Shown here piece by piece: positions 12,101-25,900 of a DNA stretch of 64,000 bases (positions are counted from its first letter, which is position 1; each line of letters opens with the position of its first letter). The position numbers and the translations under genes were made by a program. The stretch comes from Ophthalmolycus amberensis. Its lineage: Eukaryota > Chordata > Actinopteri > Perciformes > Zoarcidae. The stretch covers positions 62,001 through 126,000 of the forward strand of contig JAFEUB010001118.1 of NCBI GenBank assembly GCA_024529925.1. The letters run 5' to 3'. The notes beneath the pieces are model-generated. The model searched no databases, was not told the DNA's origin, and saw only the letters and a list, made by a program, of their open reading frames with translations.

Positions 12101-15100
12101 TGGCCTCTCTGCACCATAACACCCAAACGGCAGCGCTTTATCCCGACCGCCAGCAAAGGCCTTACATCATCAAAACTACCAGGCGGTCTGCCGCAGCAGT
12201 CTTTAATTAGCTTTCCACGAGCTGCTGCTGTGCTCGATGGATTATCGATCGGACCGTCCTCCGTACGACGAGCTGGAACCCCAGATTCCACAGGTCAAAC
12301 GGGGCATTCTCATTGGGTATTCTCATAGCCGGTGATTCTCATGGCCCTTTGTTTCTTTTCTTGACGCGCCCTTCGTTGTGATTCCACAGGGACCTGCTGA
12401 AATGGTGCGAGCGGATCAGCGTTAACTTTGACGGCACCTCATCGGCCACGGCACAACACGTCTTCCAAGAGGTTAGTGGGTTCCATCTCTTGACAATGTA
12501 AGCAGATAAAGAGATAAATAACTTTCTCGCACAGCTGCCAGAGAACAGCATTTTAGTTGTGTTTAATTCAGTGGTGGTGATTCAGGATGTATTGTCATCA
12601 CTGACGGATGCCTTTTTGGTCGGTGCCCCTCTTTGCCAGGCTCTTGACTGCTTCACAGCCATGCTGTCTCGTCCTGAAAGTCGACTGCGAATGGCCGAGA
12701 TCATCGGAAGCAAGCTCAACATCTCCAAAGAGAAGGTGACCCAGCCTACTTTGCCAGAAAACTAATTTGGGGGGAGGAGAGGCATTTCCCATACCTGAAG
12801 GAAAAACATCCAGCCCCTTGCTGTGTCCCTTCTTTGTTTTACTATCTACATTGTAATTCCAGGCGCAGCACTTCTGCCACATGTACCAGCCCGGCATCTC
12901 CGTGACCGAGCTGGAGGCCTCGGTGGGCCGGGTGACCCTGGTTCGAAAGCAGACCGAAGCGGTGCAGCTGAGCGTGTAAGTGGGACATCCTGCCCGGAGC
13001 CCCCTTTGACCCTTGTTTACAGTGAATCAGCTGGTCACTGTGCCGGCCTTCACCTACTTATAGAACCAAACAGACCCCCTGCTGGCAAATTGAATAAACA
13101 TTGAATTGATTACAGTAAACACATCCATCTAATAGCTCGGCCATCAGATCGTGCTCAGATATTCGCATTGAAGCTAATATGAATGGCTCCGACTGAAAAC
13201 AAACAGCGTGTGACTTATAGACCATTTCACAGAAGTAAACGCAAACATTGACACTGGAGATGTAACGTTTTAGGATTTTTAAAAAGGTATTTTTCCCTTC
13301 AAGCCTGTTCAAGTAGTCTGTATTTTATGGGTGAGGGGGCTTGACTGTGACACCAGTATCTACATACAGAAGCACACCACTGACTGTGTCATCAATAAGT
13401 GTGTTCTTTATTGCCACGAACAGGGACTACCAGACATTTGCTGCCACACGTCCCTCTGCTGTGCTGCTGGAGCAGCTGGCAGTGTGTGTCGCCAAAGCGG
13501 AGCCCGTTCTCCTGGTGGGAGAGACGGGAACTGGCAAGACCTCGACTGTACAGCACCTGGCCAGAGTCACAGGTCTCTATGTATAGACATCTGTGAGCCC
13601 GTAAATGACTTCACGTGGTTCGACAACACCCCTGATTCAAATATTCCCCGTTGTGTGTTCAATGCAGGACACCGGCTGCGGGTTGTGAACATGAACCAGC
13701 AGAGCGACACTGCCGACCTGCTCGGAGGGTGAGTGGCACACAGATGTTACTTTAATATCACATATTCCATCACAGAGATTTCATGTATTGGTGAGATAAA
13801 AATGAAGAGTCTGTCATTTTGATGGATAATAACAGTTCTGACCTTCTTACAAAAGGGCAAAATCTAACCAACAGGCATCTGATTCAAACAAAAATTCACT
13901 GACTTAAAAAGCAAGTCAAGAGAGTTTAATGAAAGCAGCTGCCAAGTTAAACAAGCAATCCGCTGGTCACAGGGTCTCTGGTTGTGGGTGAGTGTCTTCC
14001 CCTTGTGCCAGTGTACTGTTAGTGGAGGCCCAAGCCGTATAGCTGGGCCCACTGGAGGGGGAAGGGAGGCACGGGAGAACCAGGACTGCGAGTGGCAGAC
14101 TGTCAGACCTCTGCTGCAGTAAAGTCTGGTGCTCGGAAACACTGCTGCGTATGTCCACAAGGACCGCCAAACTTTCCTTGAAGTAGCTTTAAAGTACAGT
14201 TCATTTCCATATTATGGTGCATGGAGGTAACTGTGTTGATAATATTAATACACTCATTTGTAATAATCTGCTCAGGGACTACAGATGAAAATGAACTCTC
14301 CAGCTGGCAGAAGTTTTGTTTTGGAGCGAAACTTCAGGCGGCAACTGATGTTATTATGTTATTTTCTGTCCGGTGCAGGTACAAGCCAGTAGACCACAAG
14401 CAGATTCTGCTCCCTCTGCGGGAGGCCTTCGAGGACCTGTTCTCCCAGACCTACTCGAGGAAGCAGAACCTGACCTTCCTGGGTCACGTGCAGACCTGCT
14501 TCAGGGGGAAGCGCTGGCAGGACCTGCTCAAACTCATGGACCACGTCTGCAAGTCGGCTTTCACCAAGGAGCTGCAGGATAAATCAAACGGTAGCGTGCT
14601 AGAAAGAATACACAATGATTACAGCGAGCATATTGGCTTCCGTAGCGCAACGAGAGACTGATGTTCCCTGTGTGTTGGTGCAGCTGCCTTGCTGCAGGTG
14701 CAGTGGGAGGCATTGGCTGCCAAGCTGAACCAGACCCAGCAGCAGATCCGAGCCTGCGAGGCGGCCATGGTCTTCGCCTTTGTGGAGGTAAAGACCTTAA
14801 AGGGGTAGTTCTGGTGTTCCAAGATATTTGTTAAAGATATTGTTTGGGTTTGTATGAGGTGCTTATTCATAGTCAGCGTATTAGCTACAGTAGATGACGA
14901 TCGACACGCCCCCAGTTCAGAGAAACAGACAGCAGTACCTGGTGGCTTTTGCGAGAGCATAGATAATGGTCGGAGACATAAGGTAAACCGGCAAAAACAT
15001 TCTAAATATAGGATACACTGCCAACTGATTTAGATTTTTAAAACATGTTTTGCTGCTGCTCCCCGGCTACAGCAGTACATTGCTTTTTTTCCCGTGCTGG

Positions 15101-16930
15101 TACTCCTGTCTGTTTCTCCAAACTGGGGGCATTCTGACTGCCATGTATGGATCCCTGCTGCACTACTGATTAAGGTGCATGCCATACCCCTCTCTGGACT
15201 GTCAACTGTCCATTACATGCAGAAAGCCCTAAAAAGGTTAATGCACAGGGGCGTAGAGCCTTGGTGGAGCAGCTCTGACCTCTTTGTGTTCCTCCGTAGG
15301 GAACTTTAGCTCAGGCGGTAAAGAAGGGCAACTGGATCCTGCTGGATGAGATCAACCTGGCAGCAGCCGAGACCCTGGAGTGTTTGAGCGGACTGCTGGA
15401 GGGCAGCGCTGGGTCTCTGGTGCTGCTGGACCGTGGAGACACTGGTGAGGACTGCCGTCATATCTGAATCCAGTTTCAAATATGTTCATCAAATCCAAAT
15501 CCCTGATTGAATACATTTAGATTCAGCTTCCAACGTTTGTTGTTAACCCAGCGAAAGCAACAGTCAGCGGCAGCTGTAAAATGAAGAGCTGCTAGCTCGT
15601 GCCAACATGCTAATTACATGAGCAATTATGGACACTGCATTTCCCAAACATACATGGAAGAGAGGAAACCAGGAGGGTTTTTATTGCAGAGTGTAGCCAG
15701 TATCATACCCAGTTGATTACTACAATTATTTTTTGTATTACAAGGTTTCTGAAATTTTTGTTTAAATATGCAAATGAGGTATTATCCCATACTGACTTTT
15801 GGTGAATTTAAGTGAAATATACCGATGCAAATAGACAAAGTCGTAAAATACACAACTCGATGTATATTTTGATGTTTTCTCTCCTCTAGTCTGAAAGAAG
15901 ACATGTTATGGAAGCAAAACAGCCAAATATCTCGAAATTGATCAGTGCATGAAAACACATAACAGCCTTTTAGGCCACACAGCATTTGTACCAGCACCAA
16001 AGCACTACATTATTCATTAATCAACCAATCATCCACTAGGTCTGATAAACCTCTAACGTGGCTAACGTCTTTGACTTGACACTTGATGTGACGTTCCCAC
16101 ATGTGACATTCAAAAGATCACACTGATCACACTATTTTTCTCATATTCCTGGGATTGTTGCTAATATAATTTTTTTGTTTTATCACAGAGCCCCTGGTCC
16201 GCCACCCAGACTTCCGGCTCTTTGCCTGCATGAACCCAGCGACTGATGTGGGGAAGAGAAACCTGCCTCTGGGCCTCAGGAACAGGTGAGCGTGTGAAGA
16301 GGTGACGGCAAAGGGAATGTCTTTGTCTCATTAGCTCCACGCTAGACTGAAGTATCATTTAATTTTAGTTCGTCGAAATAACAGACACGCCGAGCACATT
16401 AACAACTCCATTTGTTATCTTTACTGCTAATACGGGGGCCTGGGTCGTGGGGGCAGCAGGCTTAGCAGGGTTATCCAGGCGTCAGTCTCCCCAGCAGCTT
16501 TTTCCAGCTCTTCTTTGGGGGTTACCGGACTGGCTGTCTGTCTCATGCTTCCATTTTACTCGTGAACAAGACCCGATATACTTGAACTCCCTCGCTTGGG
16601 GCAGCGACTCAGTCCCAAACCGGAGGGTGCGCTTCCACCGTTTTCTGGCTGAGAACCTGTGGCCTCAGACTTGAAGGTGCCGACTCTCATCCCGACCGAT
16701 TCAGACTCTGCGTAAAACCGGCCCGGTGCGTGCTGTAGTTCACGATCGGAAGGCGCCAACAGAACCACATCATCTGCAAAAAGAGCAGAGAAGCAATTCT
16801 TGAGGTCCCCAAACCTGACACTCGCTGTACAAACAATAAAATGTACATATCAGGGATCATTAGAGCAGGGATTGCCATAGTTGTTGCTGTCACAGGCTAT
16901 CTAACGCTGATATGACTCGTATATATGTTT

Positions 16931-16965
<35 letters not shown>

Positions 16966-19900
16966 ACTCCCAGGTTTACTGAGCTGTATGTGGAGGAGCT
17001 GGAGAACGAGGGAGACCTGCGGATTCTGGTCTCCGACTACCTCAAGGGCTTGAATCCACACAGGAGTGTCACCAGTGGCATCATAAGGTTAGCCTTAACG
17101 TACTGACCCCGCGTCAATCAAGGAGCCACTGTTTGAGACACTGCTGAAGGCAACCGGGGCTCCAAAAGTGTTCATAAGACAGCGTGTTAGGAGAACATTT
17201 CATTTAGCAGACTTTTTGTTCTAAAAACCCTATTTTGTACAGCTTGTTATGGCTGTATGCATTTTTATTTATTTTAACGGAATTGAATTGAGTTGAAAAT
17301 CATGTACCGGTACACAGAAGTAAAGCACGAGGCTCTTTGTAATAATGATGGAAATACATTATGTCATAAGATATCAGGCTTCTTTTAAGGTAACTTAACA
17401 TTATTAGCAATTTATTTCTGCACAGCTTCTCTGTTTTCTTTGTTATTGTTCCATCCAGAGCCGAGGGTGCAGGTTTTTTGAGGACACTTAGTCAGAAAAG
17501 CACATGCCAGGCCTCATCGTAACAAACTCGAGGTCAAACCTCACTCCTTCCTTACTCTTGTGCCTACTTTGTAAGTAGGCTCAAACTGATTAACTCCACA
17601 TTTGTGTTTGTGTGCAGTTTCTACCTGTCGGTACGAAAGGAGGCCAACTCTCATCTGGTGGACGGGACGGGCCACAGGCCCCACTACAGCCTGCGTACTC
17701 TGTGCAGGGCGCTCAAGTTTGTGGCAGCGAACCCCTGCAACAGTGTGCAGCGCTCGCTCTACGAGGTAGGAGGCCAGGAAGACATTTTCTCATTTACTGC
17801 GAGTGATATTGAGGCATGCGGGTGTTTTTTTTTTTTATTGTTTTTTTTAAGGTGTCTGTATATGTGGATGCAAAAGGAAGTCAGGGTGATTTCAATGTGA
17901 TGGAGCTAGTTGTTTCCGTCCCCTGCATGTATTCCAAGTTGACCGTCTCCCTGATTCATGCTGGCAGGGTTTCTGCCTGAGCTTCCTGACTCAGCTGGAC
18001 AGAAGTTCCCACCCGGTGGTCCAGAAGCTGGTGTGTCAGCACATCCTGATGGGGAACACCAAGTGTCTCAAACATGTAAGGACTTCTGACATTGTTTTAT
18101 GGTAGATGTTGTAGTTGAGCTTTGAAAATATCAACCTTCTATTTCAAAGAAAATAGAAGTTAATTGGTCGACATTTCAGCAACACTGGAGGGTGAGGGAG
18201 TGCTGCGTAACTCAAGGTGGCTTTGCTAGAGATGGAGATGAACAGCATGTTTTCTATTGTGGTCTTTAAATGTACCGGTATGTATATTTATGTATACATG
18301 CTTAATTTGGTAATAGCATTTTTCGTGGACTTTTTCCTTTTCCAAATCGAGGGTTAGACGATGACTATAAGATGGGATGTTTTGACAATTTTGTGATTTT
18401 ATATAAAAACAATGTACTTTACTAAAAGGTTTGGGACACATGTTACTATTTAGGGTTTGTCTAATAGGGGGTTTAGCAGCAGCGTTAGTACCACTAAATA
18501 GTTGTTTTTAAATGTCACCCTTTATGTAAACCCATTTTGCTTTGTTTCCTGCAGCCCATCCCGGCGCCCTCAGGCCGGCCCTGCGTGGATGTGGAGGGCT
18601 ACTGGGTGTCCCAGGGGGAGATGGAGCCGGCCTTGGACCCCAGTTACATCCTCACCACCTCAGTCAAACTCAACCTCCGCGACCTCGCCAGAGTGGTGTC
18701 TGCAGGGTAGGAAGACTGTTGGCCAGCTTGACCTTTTGCCCACGATTTCCCCCAAACCAATTGGTTCATCTATAAATATCCAGATGTTCCTTTTGTCAGA
18801 GCTAATTCTGGCCCATTAGTAAAAGATGCATCAGGACAAACCTGTGGTCGGACTGAATCCCCCCCCCCCCCCCCCCGGTGATCGGCCGGGAAGGAAGCGA
18901 TAAGCTTTTTATGCCTCTTGTGTTAAGGACAGCCAATCTCCGGAACTAGATGTTGGTATAGAGTTTTCAGATGAAGCATTAGGTGAGGGTTGACGTTGAG
19001 CTCACAGTCAAGGTTCCAGTTCATCCCAGAGGTGAGGGGATGGGGCTGAGGTCAGGGCAAACTGGGAGAACCATTACAGCCATTCCATGGTGCAGCTTTA
19101 AGCTTTGCCTTAATGGAAGTGATGGACCCTAATCATGCAAAACTATCTGAGACCAAATGTACACAAATATATGTTGAGATAAGATGTACTTTTTGCTCCA
19201 CAACATCCCTCTACATTGTGCCCATTGACGAGCCTCTCTCTCTCTCTCTCTCGCTCTCGCTCTCGCTCTCTCTCTTCATGTTTGGGACTCGCAGGACTCA
19301 CCCGGTGCTGATCCAGGGAGAGACCTCAGTGGGGAAGACCAGCCTGATCCGCTGGCTGGCTGCAGCCACGGGGAACCAGTGCGTGAGAATCAACAACCAC
19401 GAGCACACCGACATCCAGGAGTACATAGGCTGCTACTCATCCGACGACAAGGGCAAGCTGGTGTTCAAAGAGGGTACGAATACTCGTACTAACCTTTCTT
19501 GGAAAAGAGCAAGGTTGACCTTTGTTAGGACATTTTACAGTATCTGAGACTTCTATGTCTTGGAGAGATGTGATTTTAAAACTTATATATTTTTAAGCTC
19601 ACTAATCACATTTTTTACCATAACATAGAGAATCTGTCGACCATTGGTCTCCCATGGCGTTCCCCACAGACTTATGTCAATTGCTTGCCTGTCTGCTCCA
19701 GGAGTTCTGATCGACGCCATGAGGAAAGGCTACTGGATCATCCTGGATGAGCTGAACCTCGCCCCCACTGACGTCCTGGAGGCTCTCAACAGGCTACTCG
19801 ACGACAACAGGGAGCTCTTTGTGGCCGAGACACAGGAAGTCATCAAGGCTCACCCCAGATTCCTGCTGTTTTCTACCCAGAATCCACCTGGTCTCTACGG

Positions 19901-22900
19901 TGGCAGAAAGGTATACCATTCGTTCAGTCTGAGAGAGATTGCATCCTATCTGATAAACTCAATCCACTTCTATTGGGTAATCTTTTACCGTCTGATCTCC
20001 AGGTGCTCTCCAGGGCTTTCAGGAACCGCTTCGTGGAGCTTCACTTTGATGAGCTGCCCAGTGAAGAGCTGGAGACCATCCTCCACCAGAGGTGCAGCCT
20101 GCCTCCATCCTACTGCACCAAGCTGGTTAAGGTCATGCAAGACCTTCAGGTAACTTAACTCTTGTATGTTGTTGTATCGATTCGTATTGCGTAGCTGTTA
20201 CTGATCCTGTTTCTGTACCTGGTGATCCTAACTTCACGTATGAAATGTGTCTTCCTCCCCATCAGTCCTTACGCAGGGGATCTTCTGTGTTTGCGGGGAA
20301 ACATGGCTTCATCACCCTCAGAGACCTGTTCCGCTGGGCAGATCGCTACAGGCTGGAGGAGCAGACGGACGCCTGTCGAGACTGGCTGCAGCATTTGGCT
20401 GATGACGGTGAGGCTTGACAGACGTGCGTCTAAAAATGCCGACCGATCACCAGTGTTCCGTCGGAAACCTGAGATAAAGTTGTTGTCGTCGTTGTCTTCG
20501 TCAGGGTACATGCTGCTGGCGGGCCGCGTGAGGAAGCCGGAAGAAGAGGCCATCATCCTGTCCATCCTGGAGAAGCACTTCAAGAGGACGGTGAACCCTG
20601 AGAACCTGTTCTCTCAGAAACAGGTCACCAGCCAGTTCAGTAAGTGGAGCATTAAAACCCTTCACTAGGGATGCACCGATCTGACTAATAACAATACCCG
20701 GGCTTTGTGTAACGGACATCACTGAGTCAGTTCACTGATTGTATGACTCTTCGCTACTCGTGCTACTGCTGTAGCTAGTGCTTTTATCACAAACTCCATA
20801 TTTCTTGAAGTTGCTTTTAAACTCTTTCAAATTAAAGGAAAAAGAGGAAGTGGACACCATAGACTTACAGTAAACTATTCAACTGGGAAATCTGATGAGA
20901 GAATGACGCGATCTAGCTTGTCCGATGAACTCGGGATCATGTTGCCTCGTCGCTCTGATTGGCAGGTCCCTTCATCGACAGCATCGCCGGAGTCCCAGAG
21001 GAGTTTCGCCATGTGGTGTGGACGTACGGCATGAGACGACTCGCTGTGCTGGTAGGACGGGCGCTTCGATTCGGCGAGTCTGTCCTGCTTGTCGGAGACA
21101 CCGGGTGAGATTCAAATCTGCCAGCCCAATACGTTTGGTCTTTGAGAGGATTAGAGTAAAATGGACCTTTCCTCGAGCGCCGCCTGTTACCTGATAACTT
21201 TTTTTTAATCATGCTAACGTCTTTTTTTTTCCCTCTGTTCCTTCACCAGATGTGGAAAGACTACAATCTGCCAGCTGTTTGCTGCTCTGGCTGGACAGAA
21301 GTTTTTCGCAGTCAACTGTCACCTACACATGGAGACGTCTGACTTCCTGGGAGGCCTGCGACCCGTCAGGCACACGCATCAGGTACGGACGAGTCGGCAG
21401 TGGGCAGAAATGTAAATGTCAAAGGCTGTGAGTGAGCAAGATCCCATGACAAAATCATAGATGACATTAGACATGTTATTATTCCTTATTTTCATGTTAG
21501 TAGAAACACAGTATCATTGATATCATATAGAATAAGTGTGAACCAAATTTTCATTCCATAATGCATTTTTGTCTCATCGGATGCTCTATAAAATTTACTT
21601 TTCTCTCTCTGCGTGTTTGTGTAGACGGATGGTGAGGACTGCAGGCTTTTTCAGTGGCATGACGGCCCCTTGGTGCTGGCCATGAAGGAGGGAGGAGTCT
21701 TTCTCATGGATGAGATCTCCCTGGCAGACGACTCTGTGCTTGAGAGACTCAACAGGTAGACACACACACAACACAATATACACAGCTAGTCACTCACAAG
21801 CAACAAACAACACCAGTAACAGTATATATATATATATTATATATTTCTGTAAGTGGTAAATACTCATTACATTACACCCAATATTTCTCGGTTTGGCTTA
21901 CTTGGCCAAGCATCAATAAATATTTCTGCTTAAGACATCTGAGCATCTTAGTCGTCTCCTGTCATCACATCCGTTCACCAGCTCATAGATTTCCATCGCA
22001 TCATCTGCATAGAGGTGGATTTCTGTCTGTATTGGAGTAATGGCGCTGTTATATTATACGCCTTGTGGTACCCGCTTAGTCAATAAAAGGGAGGTGGAGT
22101 CTTACAGCCTGAGTAAAGAAGCTGCTCTGTAGCTGGTCCTTCGTATCACTTGCCAGACTCTACCCTTTTCTGACCCCTTTCAAGCTTTGAGTAAACCCCT
22201 TGATGATAGCTATTAAGACGTATATGCAACAGAGTGCACTTTTTCGTGCCACATATTGTACTTTTGTTACACCTGGTGTGACATTTCACATGGCATATTT
22301 TGCATTTTGTGCTCATATTGCAATTTGAGAGCCTCAAAATCCAACAGGACCGTGACACGGCGCCCTGTTGACGGCCCCACATGCAGGTGAATAACAGACA
22401 GTGTGTCGTGTTTCCTCTCAGTGTTCTGGAGACAGAGAAGTCCCTCGTGCTGGCAGAGAAGGGCAGCGGGGACAACGACGACGTGGAGCTGATCGGAGCG
22501 GCCGCAAGTTTCCGTCTGGTTGCCACCATGAATCCCGGAGGAGACTTCGGCAAGAAGGAGGTAGATACAAAATAATAGAAAAAAAGAATAGCTGCAGAAG
22601 CTGCTGAAGGTAGAATGCTTGTCCTTATGGTTTAACATGCTTTTTTAAAATGTGTGTGCTTTAAGAGTAACCAACCAGAACCGTATGAAGTCTGACTTTT
22701 CTTTGCTTGTCTGTTTCCCCCCAGCTCTCTCCTGCCCTCAGGAACCGTTTCACAGAGATCTGGTGTCCGCAGAGCAACAGCCGCAGCGACCTGGTTCAGA
22801 TCATCCAGCACAACCTGCGCGCAGGCCTCTCACTCGATGGTGAACTAGAGAAATAGATCCAGCCATTCACTTGCATGTCCTGATTACAACTTAAACAGTC

Positions 22901-25900
22901 CACAAACACAACCGTTATTACATCATCGTTACATTAATATTACTGCTTTTGTAGGGTCTGAATCAGTTCATGCAAAGATAATGGTAGGTAAGCGACATGA
23001 GACTGAACAATAATTAAATCTGTTAGTTGTCAGTTGAATATGTCTGCTAGTTACGTTGTTAACCAGTCAGAGGCAACAGTCACACCTCTTGCACTAATGC
23101 AGGGACACCTAGTTGGTCTTCATTGCTTGTTTAGTGAAGATAAAAAGACCCGTTGATCTGTTAATTTTTTAATTGAAGCTAGCGGCATGGCTCCGCCGAG
23201 GTTTACATAACTACCAGGAAGGCTTTATGATCCAACAAAGGTTAAAACACAAAAACAATAACCTTAAAAACAAAAATAGAATCCTGCTCCGTAACCAACA
23301 GCCGACAGAGATAAGCAGATGATGATCACAGGAGCATTTAGGAGCTAAAGTGGAGGATATTTCTCCCAAGAGTTGGGAACCCGAGTTAAAAATTAGAGTA
23401 AATATTGATTCATCAAGTGGATTCCAATGTTTCTTTGTGTCTGCTCGCTGTGTTAATAAACTGTTTGCTTACACCGCCACCATAACAACTTCGTACGGTG
23501 ATACTATACCTACTCATTGATTTCACATTAAGCAACTCAACAAGGTCAAAGTTGATATTGATTGAATTTCGAGCACAACAGCGAGGCATCAAATCTGAGC
23601 AATAAGCGAGGCAGCACTGCCGTAAAGTTCAAAGTCATTGCCGTCTCCTTAAATGTATGGGTCGTGATGGATGATTTAGACTAGAGGGCTTTAGTCTTGT
23701 TAACTACATCGTGAAACTGCAGAGCTCAGGGTTGTTGCTCTGAAGCAAAACATCCACAACAATTACCCGATGAAGAAGGTGTTACTGATGCGTTTCCTTT
23801 CGGTCTCAAACGCAGGCGGCGACATCGCGGAGCTGATCCTGGACTTCATCGAGTGGCTGACCCAGCAGGACTTCGGCCGCCGCTGCATCCTGAGCGTCCG
23901 AGACATCCTGTCGTGGGTCTACTTCCTCAACGTCGTGTGCGAACGGGACGAGGACGGCTTCATGACCATGGGGGCCCTGGAGGACGACGAGGAGGCGGAG
24001 TGGGACCTCAGGCTGGACACCGTCACCGCCTTCATCCACGCCGCGTGCCTGGTCTACGTCGACGGCATTGGCTCCGGTGAGCGGACGGCTTGTTTTTTGT
24101 TTTTTAGCTCCACTGGGAATCTGTCTCCCAGAGAAAGCGTTCTAAGAAGTGTGATCTGAGGCTCCCTTTTCTTGCAGGCACCACAGCGTCCTGTGCAGAC
24201 AGCGCCCTCCTGGCGCGCCGGCTGTGCCTCGGCTACCTGCAGCAGCGGCTGAGCAAGATGACTAAGCTGGATCAGGAGATGCTGGACGCCCTGAGAGTCT
24301 ACGACAGCAGCCTGCCGCGGGAACCCCAGTGGGGCGAAGACTTCTTCGGCATTGACCCCTTCTACATTGCTTTAGGTACTAAGAATACGCTGCATCGACT
24401 GGTGTATGCCCCGCCTACCTCCGCTCATAAGTTGTTGACGTGATTTTACGACAAATACTAATCAGTGTTCACACCCTTTTTTGTTTTTTTTGGTCTCCGA
24501 GAGACTAGATTGTTGTCAAAACATTCTGGACCTGGTTGTCGAAAATCAGTTACAGATTTTTATTATTGAACTTTTGTACTTTTTTATGGTATTAATTCCC
24601 CAAATTTCACCAAATATGGTTCACTAACCCTTGATGGGATCCAGATCTAGCATGCCAAATTTCCAACTCTTTTTTTTTTTTTCCCTGTTATCTCAGGATT
24701 ACATTGTTCAAATATTGTCACACATTTTGAAATATTTATTGAAAGTATTGCAGCTGTAACTTCTCGAAATTACGTCAAATTTGGTAAAGCCTTTGTTATT
24801 AAATACTTCTTTAGTAATGTTTACAAACTGTGACCTAAATCTCCACCCAGGGCCTCGGACTGAGAGCCGCGACCTGTCGGACTACGCCATCGCCGCGGGC
24901 ACGACCGCCGTGAACGCCCAGAGGCTCCTGCGGGCGCTGAAGCTGCAGAGACCCGTGCTGCTGGAGGGCTCCCCCGGCGTGGGAAAAACCAGTCTGGTGA
25001 CAGCGCTGGCAAAGGCTTCTGGGAACCATCTGGTCAGAATCAACCTGTCGGAGCAAACGGTACAGCTTTTTATATGAAGGATGCTCAAAAGGTCCCCGAT
25101 TGTGCTCCTGAATGAACTGATGCTGATGACGTGTGCTCTCTGGCAGGATATCACCGATTTGTTTGGAACTGATCTCCCTGTGGAGGGAGGAAAGGGAGGA
25201 GAGTTTGCATGGCGCGATGGCCCTCTTCTGGCTGCTCTGAAGGCAGGCCACTGGGTTGTCCTGGACGAGGTAAGGACCGCTGTTCAGGTCTTTTCTTTTT
25301 TTTTTTCGGTTCTGCACACCAGTTTTGACGGCTTGGAGCCCGGCGAAGACCTAATTGTAATCAGACGATGTTGATAAAACCTGCGATATTAAACTGACTC
25401 GGCTCGTTCCTCACGCTTGACAGCTGAACCTGGCCTCTCAGTCGGTGTTGGAGGGTCTGAACGCCTGCTTTGATCACCGGGCAGAGATCTACATCCCTGA
25501 GCTGGGGATGAGCTTCCAGGTCCAGCAGGAGAAGACCAAGATCTTTGGCTGCCAGAACCCCTTCACTCAAGGCGGTGGTCGTAAAGGACTTCCCAAATCC
25601 TTCCTCAACAGATTCACTCAGGCAAGAAACAGTCGAGAGGATTGCACAAACTTTTTTTTATGTACTTCGCCATTTTCAAAGTTTTATTTTGTGCTTATTC
25701 ATTACAATGAATAGACATACTACGCAGCTTTTGAATATTGAAATTCAAATGATGATGTCATGTTTTGAGAAATCTCAATTTGTGAATGTGTAAAAAGATC
25801 TGTAGTTTTAGGAAAAAAATGTTTTTTTAACATCAGAATTCGTTAGTATTTCTGAATATCGTTTCACATATGTACCATGGCTGCTGTCGCCCTCCTGGAC

